Source: Noviherbaspirillum pedocola (GTDB taxonomy: Bacteria; Pseudomonadota; Gammaproteobacteria; Burkholderiales; Burkholderiaceae_D). From it: 33,393 nt of DNA. The position numbers and the translations under genes are program-made. The DNA is taken from assembly GCF_016632335.1 (NCBI RefSeq), contig NZ_JAEPBG010000032.1:1-33393 (forward strand), given 5' to 3'. Positions 10,101-23,272 of the stretch are shown here, one piece after another. The notes below the pieces were generated by a model. It worked only from the letters and a program-made list of their open reading frames with translations. It was not told where the DNA came from and searched no databases. Every line of letters starts with the position of its first letter. Position 1 is the stretch's first letter.

Positions 10101-10655
10101 CGTGACGCGATCGCTGTTGATGAAGCCGCAGCCGCTGCAGGTGATGCCATAGGGGTTGGCGACGATCACGTCCGCCCTGCTGCCCAGCACCTCGGTGAAG
10201 CCGGCCAGCGTGCTGCGGTTCGTCGACACCACTTCATTCAGAATCACGCGCGCTTCCGCGCTCAGGTTGGTGTTGGCGACCACCTGGCCCGCGAGCTGCG
10301 ACTGGCGCGCCGACTGCGTGGTATTGCCGTTGTTGAGCACCAGGCCATTGGCTTCGACGTCATAGCGGTTGTACTGGTTATGCGAGACCCCGGCCGCGTT
10401 CGCGGTATTGATGTTCACCACCGGCACGCCGTTGGGCGAGATATACGCATTCGTCTTGCCCGGCACCGGTATCACGGTCGTGGCGGGCACCACCTGCGCC
10501 GAAGCCAGCCCGGCGAAACCGAGCGCCGCAATGGCAGTGATCGCGCGGCCGGATTTGCCATGTCCGCGAGCGGTTTCAGGGGCGACGATGTAGGCGCCGC
10601 GCGCGGCGCTCCAGATCAGACGGAAGGCGCGGTTCATACTGGCGTGTTTGTTCAC
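1137..10655 (-). CDS. Filamentous-haemagglutinin-like two-partner secretion exoprotein (TpsA)
   Basis: A 3172-residue secreted beta-helical adhesin. It begins with an extended signal peptide (MNRAFRLIWSAARGAY, a typical ESPR) and a hydrophobic core ending near ASAQ. The TPS secretion domain (about residues 55-320) shows HNQYNRYDV and ANPYGITCSGCGF with a CxxC pair (C173, C176). Degenerate NSGxLxA-type haemagglutinin repeats follow to about 1370, then a middle region with two more cysteine pairs (C1383/C1390, C1494/C1499). The conserved QDMVWMVEQ segment near 1739 comes before haemagglutinin-2 type repeats to about 3080, and a Pro/Ala/Lys-rich tail (about 3084-3172) ends the protein. I see no VENN motif, no toxin-like C-terminus and no immunity gene downstream, so an adhesin or biofilm role is more likely than contact-dependent inhibition. 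GTG at 10655 has an AGAG Shine-Dalgarno; ATG at 10637 is an alternative start. It lies 42 bp behind its transporter gene. Confidence 0.9.
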   Translation of the reverse strand: MNKHASMNRAFRLIWSAARGAYIVAPETARGHGKSGRAITAIAALGFAGLASAQVVPATTVIPVPGKTNAYISPNGVPVVNINTANAAGVSHNQYNRYDVEANGLVLNNGNTTQSARQSQLAGQVVANTNLSAEARVILNEVVSTNRSTLAGFTEVLGSRADVIVANPYGITCSGCGFINSDRVTLTTGAPRFGYDGSVAGFDVRRGDILINGGGLNASAQQILDLVTRSLRIEAPINTAAGGSLGIVTGNNAWSYDSRNVTGSTTPDGAAPAYAIDSTALGGMYAGRIRIIATEAGVGVRMLGDAAASVDDFRLDAAGRVQLQGKVSAAHDLQLAQHGDAGVASIEVSGSNASLTSGNDLALASDGGVTLNEGLVKANGNLALQARSLNDVSSSSAGRSAAGNLSANISDAATVDGTSWSAGNTLAVHAGSLTVGGAGNADSSFVSGSNATAPEKSMSIVADGNLSLDRARLVAASDMNLAAQGGALHAGAAVDAESAGNMALTAKTSFDNSGKLLAAQSLQLSAADANTVLAASNAGVMQAANAMTIGAAGMPVALNNAASGQVLAEHIAFNGTTLENSGVIQANSALNVAASGTVSNGSGATLLAQNNGAVVNLNAGSLVNAGTLQSGGTLNATTAGAIGNSGTVQAAGGAMTLAADSVSNSGTLAASGDAALSASGAIANSGLLQAANVALTTNSGLANSGAGSRILAAGNLAIGGNGETLSNEGLLQAGQALTVGDGAHAASSIDNRVSGVMLGNTLTANTGSLANAGTMQGNAGVAVNAGYALNNAGSGVILNTAAGADISLQAASISNAGVLQSARDLQAQATGAWTNSGVVVADNSVALTAGAGIDNSHTVQGGNAVSMSAGGAVNNSGGVLAQNAGASLTIGAASVTNAGALQSGGAAQITAATGSISNSGVVLADGDVTLAGATAVNNQGAAAKIVSLQDLTITGAVGAFNVSNDGSINAGGDLRFGDATHRVTTLANNAGAGSLGDTLQVTAATINNAGALQGDKGVTIQASGAVTNAASGQVASVQNGANITLNAATLSNAGTMQAAASLNAASSGALSNSGKLVTLGSAGDLSLQGSTLGNSGTVQSAGTAHLSTTSGALTNSGTVQADGDITLSTATALNNSGAASKILGANNVKITAPGSGFTLANDGRIQAAGALAIGESGHKANALTNNAGATLFGGTLQTVGGSVDNSGRIQSMGAGALNASTVYNHGSSSVILLGIDGSDSSITASGLLTNEGAIHGNGNLGVTASGIANTNTAGLSAIGDLTITANSGGISNAGALYAGAKLTGNALGQDITNTSSGTMDGTDIVMSSATFENYNTVIATHDASITTTQAFSNLPTGGVPNVVTASVNYGNVTVPYDTGDYNCNIFGDYCDHVWVFAQNYTVTQKLDASLPIQKGQIIAGNNLAINYGNYGTNTASLISATNVSIGGSGTFNNVDLHLDQIDYARRWRDYKTDSTFGSLNHTYTFPTSGGQFGCNDGGCFAGYASTAGDAANASYALETGRHTIQTFGAGIYATNLVDFTGQHLANLGSPYAASTNAPSVSTANAAGTNKVSAASAAAAASAGKLTGTGKATGASATAMTTVPSANGISFTGLNLSLPSNPNGYFVQATNPNSHFIVETNPLFAVGTNFVGSDYLSVRLGLNPDTVEKRLGDANYEAKLIRDQLVAQTGSNILKGKQSEAAQMQSLMDNAASQAGTLGLAYGKPLTQAQAASLTQDMVWMVEQEVGGQKVLVPVVYLAQSTRDAIETGGPVIAANQTNIKANTVTNTGGVIAGSDKLNITASGDITNTGGKIKGGDVSVTSTGGSIINQTLATTQGGKDFARTTIGATGSIESTGSLNLDAARDITVKGAQVKAGGDATLAAGGAVTFDTIQNKTADATYKSSQGLWGMDKQTSASSVSTTKNIGSGLETGGNLQIKSGGDTTIAGSQVKVGGDLGVNAGGNLNVVSRQDTVETTSTNTHSGLGVGGGLYGTSTTTTDKFKGTNVASGIEVGGNADLNTANTLTLQGSKLKVDGDARIGANDVQVLAGQDVERSTTKTSTTSFLKIAASGDAGAGAGAGAGASSGSAASNGKGGAAASAGAQANAAAGAQANANGSAGLTLAETSTTTTTDYKSHAVGSQIDVGNNLTVDSKKSITLQGATVNSGGDTTLKAKDVNILASQDVSTSSTKTTTTSVGIYVDSANGAQANASAGAQAGAQAAASGKQGGTASASAQASAGAQANASANSDTTIDLVRTKTTETDSLNISNNGSSINAGGKLKIAAGDGLTVQSSDLGGDKGVSLQAKDMKFVAAQDVNVTTTKTTSASAGLYISGNADAQANASAGVSAQGSAGGSPLNQSSVGGSANAEAGASASAKLGAGYQAKVTTETSTEGSTTARVSTIRSGSGDIERTAQNGITDVGTAIEAAGDFKQSAKTIDSRAAANTSFSSSSSETNSARVGVYASADAGASAGASGQASSNSFGGAPKAGAEASANASLGIEGQYTNEKNSASSASSQAVVSTIKAGGKVSSTSSEKTTLEGTQISGDGGVSLAAKDIDFKAAKNTETSSSKSSTIDAHAHVAANLGSDGEVTGGLGGGYASDKSASSSSTAVVGGIQSGGNLTIKTQNDARFEGTDINAAGNATVKAGGNLKFDAAKNTSTSSSDSMNVSADLELSKSKGADGSGKGAGLSAEGGFAKDKSSSSEAVTGNIASGGKLTLSAGKDATFEGTSVSSGGDATIAAKGNVDFKAAQNTSSSESSNLSAGVDMSMSSSSNSAKGTSSSSKSAGISAEGGYSREKSSEAVTGSIDSGGNLKIQSGGNASFEGTDIAAAGKAAVKAGGDVNFKAAESTSQSVGVSASIGAEGSSTKSTGPAEGAGAAGTAKPAASPAAGAAAAAGGAKPKTETETEKKGSFGLEAGFENSTERTGGSIKAGQGGLQVSSGGNASFEGTQVKSQGDIGVAAKGNVNITAAKSTSAGMSASLEGEGGKKNNSAKPEEKSSSAGAGVGIEGGVSSRNDGASFASDGKLAIASGGKTQMVNADIKADGGTQIAAAGGLTQSRATDVDVGLKMGGKGSVESEAARPKAQPAAAPAGAAAAAAMAPVKSPTSAAAEAAPPQAQQAPAKAETKPGAPAKPEAAKTAKAPAAKPAPTKPAAKPAKKGAQAAEASAKP
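3160..4460 (-). repeat. Periodic Ala/Gly/Gln/Asn-rich inserts inside tpsA
   Basis: Four low-complexity segments, rich in AQANASAG-like strings, occur at about 4300-4460, 3910-4060, 3513-3668 and 3160-3290 (about residues 2066-2119, 2199-2249, 2330-2381 and 2456-2499). They recur about every 130 residues at the same place in successive haemagglutinin repeats, between a T/S-rich strand (TTTSVGIYV, TTSASAGLYI) and the next TTT/SST-rich strand. They look like flexible loops pushed out of one face of the beta-helix. Later repeats carry shorter Ser/Gly-rich versions. Confidence 0.65.
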
Positions 10656-10697
10656 AAAGGCTCTCTTGTTGCGAAAGTCGGGGTGGCGGTGGGCAAA

Positions 10698-12437
10698 TCA
10701 GATCGAGAAAGTCAGGCGCAGCCAGGTTTGCGAACCTTCGCGCTGCTGGAAGACATCGGGCTGGGACAACGGCCGGGCATTGAAGACATCAAAGGACACG
10801 CCTTTCAGGCTGCCGGAGACACCAAGCGCAAAGCCGGACAGCACGCCGGACGGCACATTCGGAACACGGTTGGTGACATGGCCGATGTCGAAGCCGGCAT
10901 AGGCGCGCAGCGGCAGCGCCTGTCCTGCCATCTTCAGTACCGGGCGCACTGAAAGCTCGTTGCGGCTGTACCAGCCGTTATCTCCGGACAGCGTGTTCTT
11001 CACGAAACCGCGCACGCTGTAGATGCCGCCGATCAGAATCTGCTCCGAGCCGTACAGCGTGGTCTCGGCATGCTGGCCGGACAACTGGGTCGACACGCTG
11101 GCATCCATGCCGGCGACCTGGAACGGGCGGCTGTAGGAGAAGCCGTACTTGAATTTGCCGAACTGGGCGCGCGGCGCGGTGTCCGGCAGATCCGACGGAT
11201 CCTGCAGCGCCGAGCCGATGCGCAGGCCGCTGGCATAGCCGAGGTCGATCTGCAGCACGCCGCCGGCCAGGCCGGTGGAGATGCTGGAATCGAGATCGAA
11301 GACCGTCAGCTTGCGGCTGCTGACGGCGAGGTACTCATCGGCGAGGTAATTCTTCGTGTCCTTCAGCGTCAGCGAGCCGGCCAGCGAGGCGCGGGTCGAC
11401 TGGTTGCGGAACATCACCCGCTCGAGGCGCCAGGTGTCGGTGTCGCTCTTGCCGCGAAACTGCAGCATCGAGCCGCTGGGCGCATTGATGCTGCTGATGA
11501 ATTCCGAGCGACTGGCGGTGAAGCTCGCGGTGGTGTAGCGGAACGGGATGATGAAGCTGAAGCTGTCGCTTTTCGAGGCGCGCCTGTCCCAGTCGTTCGG
11601 CTGCGACTGGCGATGGGTATAGAGCATCAGCTCGTTGAGCTTGAGCAGGCGGTCCGCCGTGAGCGACATGCCGATTTCATTCTTGCCGGTGCTTTCCGAA
11701 CCCTGGTTGTCGGCCGACAGCGAGGCATGCAGCGGAAAGGCCGGCGTGTTGTGAATCACGATCTGGCTGGCGCCCGGCGTCGAACCGGGTTCCACATCCA
11801 TGCGCGCATTGTTGGAAGACAGCTTGTTGATCTGCTCGATGCCCTGCTCGAAGTCGCGCAGATTCAGCAACGTGCCTTCGGCGGGAAACACATTGCCGGC
11901 GTAGAGGCTGCCGGCGCCGCCGTCGTCGAGCATGATTTTCTCGATCACGCCTTCCACCACCAGGATTTCGAGCTTCCTGCTGCGCAGGTCCTGCGACGGC
12001 AGATAGGCGCGCGTGGTGATGTAGCCGCGGTCGATGTAATCCTTCGTGATTTCCCCGAGTATCGTTTCGATCTCGGTCACGCCCAGGCATTTGCCGCTAA
12101 AGTCCCTGATGATGCGCTCGCGCAGGAACGGCGACAGGTTGGGGGCGCCGTTGATCGCGATGGTGTCGACCTGACGGCATTTCGGGCCGGCGCTGGATGC
12201 GTCCGGCTTCGGCGTCAGGCTGCGCAGATCAACGCCGCCCGGTGGCGGGGCCGCCGGCAAGGCGGATTCGATGTCGCGCTGGATACGCTCCTGCTGCTGG
12301 CGCTGCAGCACGTCGGCCTGGCGCGCTGCAGCAGCGGCGGCATCGCCCGCGGTCTGCGCATGGGCGGAAACACCGGCGTCGAATGCCAGCGCCAGCAAAA
12401 AGGCGATGCGGGTGAAACGGAAAATACGGGACTGCAT
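10698..12437 (-). CDS. Two-partner secretion outer-membrane transporter (TpsB; ShlB/FhaC/HecB family)
   Basis: A 579-residue Omp85-superfamily pore that recognises the TPS domain of its partner in the periplasm and secretes it. Residues 1 to about 28 are a signal peptide ending AHAQ. A Gln/Arg-rich helix and proline-rich linker (SALPAAPPPGG) come before POTRA-type segments (FLRERIIRDFSG, LEILVVEGVIEKI). The C-terminal two thirds is a beta-barrel with the conserved VRGF motif (IYSVRGFVKN), the family's VRGY/F loop needed for secretion, and an LRLTFSI end. The ATG at 12437 has GGAG about 7 nt upstream. It is the first gene of the operon, with tpsA 42 bp downstream. A single matched partner is adjacent, so the pairing is secure. 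Confidence 0.93.
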   Translation of the reverse strand: MQSRIFRFTRIAFLLALAFDAGVSAHAQTAGDAAAAAARQADVLQRQQQERIQRDIESALPAAPPPGGVDLRSLTPKPDASSAGPKCRQVDTIAINGAPNLSPFLRERIIRDFSGKCLGVTEIETILGEITKDYIDRGYITTRAYLPSQDLRSRKLEILVVEGVIEKIMLDDGGAGSLYAGNVFPAEGTLLNLRDFEQGIEQINKLSSNNARMDVEPGSTPGASQIVIHNTPAFPLHASLSADNQGSESTGKNEIGMSLTADRLLKLNELMLYTHRQSQPNDWDRRASKSDSFSFIIPFRYTTASFTASRSEFISSINAPSGSMLQFRGKSDTDTWRLERVMFRNQSTRASLAGSLTLKDTKNYLADEYLAVSSRKLTVFDLDSSISTGLAGGVLQIDLGYASGLRIGSALQDPSDLPDTAPRAQFGKFKYGFSYSRPFQVAGMDASVSTQLSGQHAETTLYGSEQILIGGIYSVRGFVKNTLSGDNGWYSRNELSVRPVLKMAGQALPLRAYAGFDIGHVTNRVPNVPSGVLSGFALGVSGSLKGVSFDVFNARPLSQPDVFQQREGSQTWLRLTFSI

Positions 12438-12845
12438 GGCGAACTCCGGTGCGCTTGCCCGCCCCCGGAGCGGCCCGAATCTGAATCATGCAGCGCAGGA
12501 CAGGAAGCCGGCTTTCCTGCCATGGCGATGGCAGACGCAGATACAGACGCGCGGAGGCCGGACTACCGGTTACCAGGACGTTGAAATCAAGTCGCCATTT
12601 TAGTTCCCAGAGGAAATTTTTACGGAGTAGTGTGCGAAAAAAGATGCAATGTTGTTTCTTAGCAACTTGCGGAGATGCGGTGCCGGAAGTGTGGCGCCAA
12701 GTCAGCCTGCAAGCTCGCGTACGGTGCAATACGCCTGACTGATATCGATGCCGAATTTACCTGTCGCAACAAGGCATCACCGGGGCCACCGTTCAAACTC
12801 CAATAGCCGCGATTTCAAGATCGATTCAGCAACCGGCTCAATGCT
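12438..12845. other. Intergenic region between divergent tpsBA and vapBC
   Basis: No gene seen. The tpsBA promoter should lie here, reading leftward. The AT-rich part at about 12590-12665 is the likeliest place and would leave a 5' leader of some 150-200 nt, but I find no convincing -35/-10 pair. Confidence 0.5.
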
Positions 12846-12881
12846 ATGATGTGTACCTCCATTCGCAACCGTACACATCAT
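12845..12881 (+). promoter_or_regulatory. vapBC promoter and autoregulatory operator
   Basis: A perfect inverted repeat, ATGATGTGTAC (12846-12856) and GTACACATCAT (12871-12881), flanks a 14-nt spacer just before vapB. The right arm overlaps the first two bases of the ATG. The left arm contains TATGAT (12845-12850), a good -10 hexamer with a poor -35. VapB-VapC complexes repress their own promoters by binding such palindromes, so this is very probably the operator. The leader would be only about 23 nt with no clear Shine-Dalgarno. Confidence 0.75.
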
Positions 12882-13074
12882 GCGCACCAACATTGAAATC
12901 GACGATCAATTGATGAGCGAGGCTTTGCATGCGACTGGCCTCAAGACAAAGCGCGAAGCGGTCGAGCTTGGCCTTCGCACCCTCGTGCGGCTGAACCAGC
13001 AGGAGCAAATCAGGCAGCTGCGGGGCAAAGTGAATTGGAAAGGCGATCTGGACAAGATGCGTACCGACAAATGA
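12880..13074 (+). CDS. vapB: VapB-type antitoxin
   Basis: A 64-residue antitoxin. The first half (MRTNIEIDDQLMSEALHATG, then KTKREAVELGLRTLVRL) is a ribbon-helix-helix/MetJ-Arc-type DNA-binding fold of the VapB class that begins RTNIxIDD. The C-terminal part (QQEQIRQLRGKVNWKGDLDKMR) is the flexible segment that normally wraps the toxin's active site; the GKVNWKGDLD stretch is typical for VapC partners. Its TGA overlaps the vapC ATG (ATGA), giving translational coupling. It is probably repressed by the VapBC complex through the palindrome covering its start. Confidence 0.9.
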   Translation: MRTNIEIDDQLMSEALHATGLKTKREAVELGLRTLVRLNQQEQIRQLRGKVNWKGDLDKMRTDK

Positions 13075-13472
13075 TCCTGGTGGATTCCAGTGTCTGGATC
13101 GACTACTTCCGCGGAGTGAACACGCCGCAAGCGGAAAAACTGGATTTTCTCCTGGGCAGGCAACTCCTGGCGATTGGCGATCTCATTCTCGCGGAAGTCC
13201 TGCAGGGCTTCGACAGCGAGCGGGAATTCAACGCGGCCAGAAGCCTACTCGCATCGTTTGAGCTGGTACAACTCGGCGGACAAAACATCGCGATTCAGGC
13301 AGCGCGGAACTTCCGAACCCTCCGCTCAAAGGGAGTGACGATCCGCAAAACGATCGACACCCTGATCGCAACCTACTGCATCGAAAACGGCTTTTCGCTA
13401 CTTCACAACGACAGGGATTTCGAGCCCTTCGCCAGGCATCTCGGCTTGCGTTGCGCGCTTGACGACGCGTGA
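13071..13472 (+). CDS. vapC: VapC-type PIN-domain ribonuclease toxin
   Basis: A 133-residue PIN-domain toxin, a Mg-dependent RNase. VapC toxins usually cleave tRNA or rRNA loops when the antitoxin is degraded. All acidic catalytic positions are present: D5 in MILVDSSVWIDYF, E42 in LILAEVLQGF, D96 in RKTIDTLIATYC, and D114/D116 in LLHNDRDF. The length is standard and nothing suggests inactivation. I use ATG at 13071, which overlaps the vapB stop and puts the LVDSSVWID strand at the N-terminus; a longer in-frame start at 13035 would only add residues encoded inside vapB. Confidence 0.92.
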   Translation: MILVDSSVWIDYFRGVNTPQAEKLDFLLGRQLLAIGDLILAEVLQGFDSEREFNAARSLLASFELVQLGGQNIAIQAARNFRTLRSKGVTIRKTIDTLIATYCIENGFSLLHNDRDFEPFARHLGLRCALDDA

Positions 13473-13514
13473 TACCCATCCTGAGCGGGCGCATGCGCGG
13501 TCGCCAGACTCACC

Positions 13515-14365
13515 TCACCCCATCCTCCGATACAAACCCGCATAGCCCAAGCCGCGATACGCCATCCTGCGCATCGCCGCCTCCACGACGCCCGACGCGC
13601 CGACATTCATCACCCCGTAGCTCGCCAGGCTCTGATGGAAAAGACCGAGTATCCGGTTCTGCAAGCGCGGCTGGTAATCCGCGAGCCGGTTCCTGCAGCA
13701 GATCAGCTGAAACTCGTTGAACGAGCTATCGGTAGGCAAGTTGTATTGCGCCCAGATGATGCGCGAGCGCAGATGGTCCGCGAACACCGCGCGGTCGCCG
13801 CGCAGCGACAGGTAATCGCCAAGGGAGCGGCGGCCGCCGCTGGCGCGGTAACGTTCCTCGTACAGCGCGATGCGTTCGGCCGGTATCGATGCCGCCTTTA
13901 CCTGCTGCAGCAATTCATCGTTCGAACAGGTAGCGAAAACCAGCGTGCGCTCGTAATGGACTTCCTCTTCCAGCAAGATCGCCAGGCCGAACACTTCTTC
14001 GGGACACAGGCATTCGGCGATCCATACCTTCGGCGCCGGGTAGCTGCCCAGCAGCGGGCCGGCCAGTTCGCGCAAGGCGGCAAAGCTCGCCGGCTCATCG
14101 AACAGCATGCCCTGCTGCGCAATCAGTGCGCGGCCCAGGGCATTGCACAGGCTCGCATCATGCAGCACCCGCGCCAGCAAATCGCTCGGCGTGTTGAGCC
14201 CCTGGTCGCGCAGGAAAGCCAGCAGCCTGCGCCGCAGCGGCTCGCGCTCGTATTCGCGAAAGTCGAGCCCATAGCGCCGGTGCAAGCCTTCCAGCAACAG
14301 CTCGATCTCGAGCGCTTCCAGCGCTTCGAGTTCAGCGCTGCGCCGCTCGTCAGTGCTCATCTGCT

Positions 14366-14369
<4 letters not shown>
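13515..14369 (-). CDS. CheR-family protein with degenerate methyltransferase motifs
   Basis: A 284-residue protein with the CheR layout: an N-terminal helical part (about 20-80, [17 protein letters not shown]) followed by the Rossmann-like domain. Active CheR enzymes use S-adenosylmethionine to methylate glutamates of chemoreceptors. Here the cofactor motifs have changed: the usual AGCxTGEE is AECLCPEE (118-125), the ATDxN motif is ATCSN (146-150), and CRNVLIYF is CRNRLADYQ (225-233). The closing glycine (G257 in YGVMNVG) is kept. It probably no longer methylates and may serve as a binding or regulatory partner. The ATG at 14369 overlaps the kinase stop (ATGA), so the two are translationally coupled. 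No cheB follows; the next gene is vapC, convergent. Confidence 0.82.
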
Positions 14370-20677
<6,308 letters not shown>

Positions 20678-20891
20678 CGTAGATTCGGTAAAGGGGACGC
20701 TTGACTTTTGGTATGGCGGACGGAGCGCAATTTGCGTAGCGACAAATCCGTGTTGCAGCCGGAATGGTAACAACAGATGGAGGCTGGGAAAGTCTTCAGG
20801 CATTGCGTATGATCAACACCCGGCGATGTTTACGTATGTCCGTACTGAACCATTGCTAGCCTGCAGACTCGCAAAAAATTACGCATATATC
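20678..20891. other. Divergent promoter region between two hybrid kinase genes
   Basis: This 214-bp stretch must carry promoters for both kinases. The AT-rich part around 20870-20890 fits a promoter for the rightward gene. I found no clear hexamer pair or operator. The rightward gene's start is uncertain (20826 or 20892), so part may be coding. Confidence 0.45.
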
Positions 20892-22523
20892 GTGACCAAG
20901 CTTATTCCCGATCCGACCCCAAATGTCCTGGTCGTCAATGATGACCCCGGCAGCCTCATCGGCCTGGTCGGCCTGTTGAATCAATGGGAACACGATCTCG
21001 GCTTCGAGACCTTTTCGGCCCGTTCCGGAGAGGAAGCCTTGCGTCATGTGTTGAAGCATGAGTTCGCGGTGATCCTGCTCGACGTGAACATGCCGGGCAT
21101 GAGCGGCTTTGAAACCGCCGAAGCCATTCATTCTCGCCACGCGTCTTCGCTAACCCCGATCATTTTCGTTACCGCCTATTCGGCCGATGAAATGAATCGC
21201 CTCAAGGGATACGAGCAGGGCGCGGTCGATTATCTGTTTACACCGATCGTCCCCGAGATCCTGCGCGCCAAGCTGTCGGTGTTCGTGGCTCTGGCCAAGA
21301 GCAAGCTGGCGGTGAGCCGGCAGGCCGAAGCGCTGGACCAGCAGACCCGCAAACTTACTGCGGCCAATGAGCTGCTGCAGCGCGAGATCAGCAAGCGCCA
21401 GATTGCTGAAGAAAAAAACAAGACCACCGAAGCCTTCCTGGCAATGCTGGGCCATGAGCTGCGCAATCCGCTGTCGGCGATTTCGAGCGCGGCGACGCTG
21501 CTCGGGCTGGACGGCATCAGCATGCAGAAGGCGACGACCGCCAAGGAAATCATTCAGCGGCAAAGCGGTCAGCTCACGCGCATCGTCGACGACCTGCTCG
21601 ATCTGAGCCGGGTAATGTCCGGGCGCATCGTGCTGGCGAAACGCGCGCTCGATCTCGGCGCGCTGGTGCGCAACTGCGTCGATACGCTGCAGATTTCCGG
21701 CCGCGCTGAAAGCTATCGCATCGAGCTCGATGTCGAACCGGTGTTCATCCATGCCGATCCGGCGCGCATGGAACAGGTGGTGGTGAACCTGATCGACAAC
21801 GCGCTGAAATACACGCCGCTTGGCGGTCGCATCGAGATCAGCCTGAAGCCGCTCGGAGAAGCCGTGTTCTTCACCGTGCGCGACAACGGCGTGGGCATGT
21901 CGGCCGAACTGCTGCCGCGCATTTTCGATGTCTTCGTGCAGGGCGAGCGCACGCTGGACCGGCCACAGGGCGGACTCGGCATCGGACTATCGCTGGTGCA
22001 GCAACTGGTCAGCCAGCACGAAGGCGAAGTCAATGCCAGCAGCGAGGGACTGGGCCTGGGCAGCGAGTTGACGGTGCGCCTGCCACGATCGACGGTGCAG
22101 CCAACGCTTGCAGACGAGCTTCCTGGCGCGACCAGCCAAACGAAATGCCGGGTGCTGCTGATCGAGGACAATGTCGACGGCCGCGACATCATGGCCATGC
22201 GCCTGGCTGCGCTTGGCCATCAGGTATTCACTGCGGAAGACGGACCGCGCGGCATCGAGATCGCGGAGCGGGAAAGGCCGGATGTGGTGTTGCTCGATAT
22301 CGGTCTGCCGGAGATGGACGGCTTCGCTGTTGCGCGCGCGCTGCGCAGCAATCCCGCGACCTGCGACCTGAAATTGGTTGCACTCACCGGCTATGGTTTG
22401 GAAGAAGACCGCATCCGCTCACTCGAAGCCGGCTTCGACATGCACCTGGTGAAGCCGGTGGATCAGGACCGCCTGACGCGGGCGCTGGCTCGGAACGTCG
22501 CAGGCCACCACGCGTCGCGGTAA
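20892..22523 (+). CDS. Hybrid sensor kinase REC-HisKA-HATPase-REC
   Basis: About 543 residues with no membrane segment. The N-terminal receiver has [10 protein letters not shown] and phospho-acceptor D64 ([13 protein letters not shown]), but the usual KP lysine is replaced ([11 protein letters not shown]). A short coiled coil leads to HisKA ([16 protein letters not shown]188), then HATPase ([28 protein letters not shown]) and a C-terminal receiver (LLIEDN, D469 in [17 protein letters not shown]). It probably takes a phosphate or protein signal at the first receiver and passes it on by relay; no output domain is present. It is divergent from the poly-HAMP kinase and plausibly works in the same pathway. 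I favour GTG at 20892 because it immediately precedes the receiver; ATG at 20826 would add 22 residues. Neither has a good Shine-Dalgarno. Confidence 0.88.
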   Translation: MTKLIPDPTPNVLVVNDDPGSLIGLVGLLNQWEHDLGFETFSARSGEEALRHVLKHEFAVILLDVNMPGMSGFETAEAIHSRHASSLTPIIFVTAYSADEMNRLKGYEQGAVDYLFTPIVPEILRAKLSVFVALAKSKLAVSRQAEALDQQTRKLTAANELLQREISKRQIAEEKNKTTEAFLAMLGHELRNPLSAISSAATLLGLDGISMQKATTAKEIIQRQSGQLTRIVDDLLDLSRVMSGRIVLAKRALDLGALVRNCVDTLQISGRAESYRIELDVEPVFIHADPARMEQVVVNLIDNALKYTPLGGRIEISLKPLGEAVFFTVRDNGVGMSAELLPRIFDVFVQGERTLDRPQGGLGIGLSLVQQLVSQHEGEVNASSEGLGLGSELTVRLPRSTVQPTLADELPGATSQTKCRVLLIEDNVDGRDIMAMRLAALGHQVFTAEDGPRGIEIAERERPDVVLLDIGLPEMDGFAVARALRSNPATCDLKLVALTGYGLEEDRIRSLEAGFDMHLVKPVDQDRLTRALARNVAGHHASR

Positions 22524-22546
22524 ACCGTCTGCATTAACAGTGCTGC

Positions 22547-23140
22547 TCAGCGGGATGGGCCTGTATCAGTGACCGGCGCTGACTGCGGCGCGCGCATGCG
22601 CCGATAGATTTCAGCACGCAAATGCGCGAACTGATCGCGCGTGCGATCCGCCACCATGCCCATGCCAAGGCCGAATGGCAAACGCACCGCGGGCACCGAC
22701 GTGCTCGTGTAGTCGATATCCGTGCCGCCATCGCGCTCGATCAGGCGTGTCACCGCCGTGCCGCTGCGGATCGTCCCTGCCACCGCCCGCGAACGCACCT
22801 CGCGATACGGGTCGAGATCGACCTCGCGCACCGATTGATAGGGAATAGGGAAGAAAGCGAAGCGCACCGCGCCGCTCTGCTCCACCCGCAACCGGTTCGG
22901 GCCGAGCGGTACTGCCCTGCTCTTCTCCAGTCCCGGCGAAAACTGCGCCATGTGGTCGTAGTCGGTCAGCACCTGCCATACCTGGCTGGGCCTGGCGTCG
23001 ACGTGCATCTCGACATGGATGTTGATTGCGCTGCCGCTGCGGCTGACCGCGACACGGATATCGCTGTCGCCGGGTTGTTGTCCGAGGGCTGCCCACGAGG
23101 CGGCCAGCAGCGTGAACAGGAGCGGGGTCAGCTTTCGCAT
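22547..23140 (-). CDS. Exported SRPBCC-fold (polyketide cyclase/START-like) protein
   Basis: A 197-residue protein with an N-terminal signal peptide (MRKLTPLLFTLLAASWAALG) and then an SRPBCC fold: INIHVEMHVDARPSQVWQVL, LTDYDHMAQFSPGLEKS, and a C-terminal helix DRTRDQFAHLRAEIYRR. The DYDxMAxFxPGL segment is typical of the lipid/hydrophobic-ligand-binding subgroup. The ligand and role are unknown; it should act in the periplasm. ATG at 23140 gives the best signal peptide; ATG at 23149 would add MPS. It follows fliD on the same strand after 132 bp without an obvious functional link, and is convergent with the hybrid kinase. Confidence 0.75.
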   Translation of the reverse strand: MRKLTPLLFTLLAASWAALGQQPGDSDIRVAVSRSGSAINIHVEMHVDARPSQVWQVLTDYDHMAQFSPGLEKSRAVPLGPNRLRVEQSGAVRFAFFPIPYQSVREVDLDPYREVRSRAVAGTIRSGTAVTRLIERDGGTDIDYTSTSVPAVRLPFGLGMGMVADRTRDQFAHLRAEIYRRMRAPQSAPVTDTGPSR

Positions 23141-23272
23141 GGAGGGCATGTCGGCAATGAGGGCGGCAATGACAATTGCCGGTTTGACTCGCTGCAGCGC
23201 TACCGGTTCATGCCCGTATCGCGCCGCCTCGCGGCAGGCAGCATGCCAGATGCCGCCCATGCGCGGAAATGT

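Noticed and set aside
20678-20803. Longer N-terminus for the poly-HAMP kinase.
   Set aside because: The extra 42 residues have no HAMP character or Shine-Dalgarno, and MNTVSELPQ at 20677 matches the natural start of the family.
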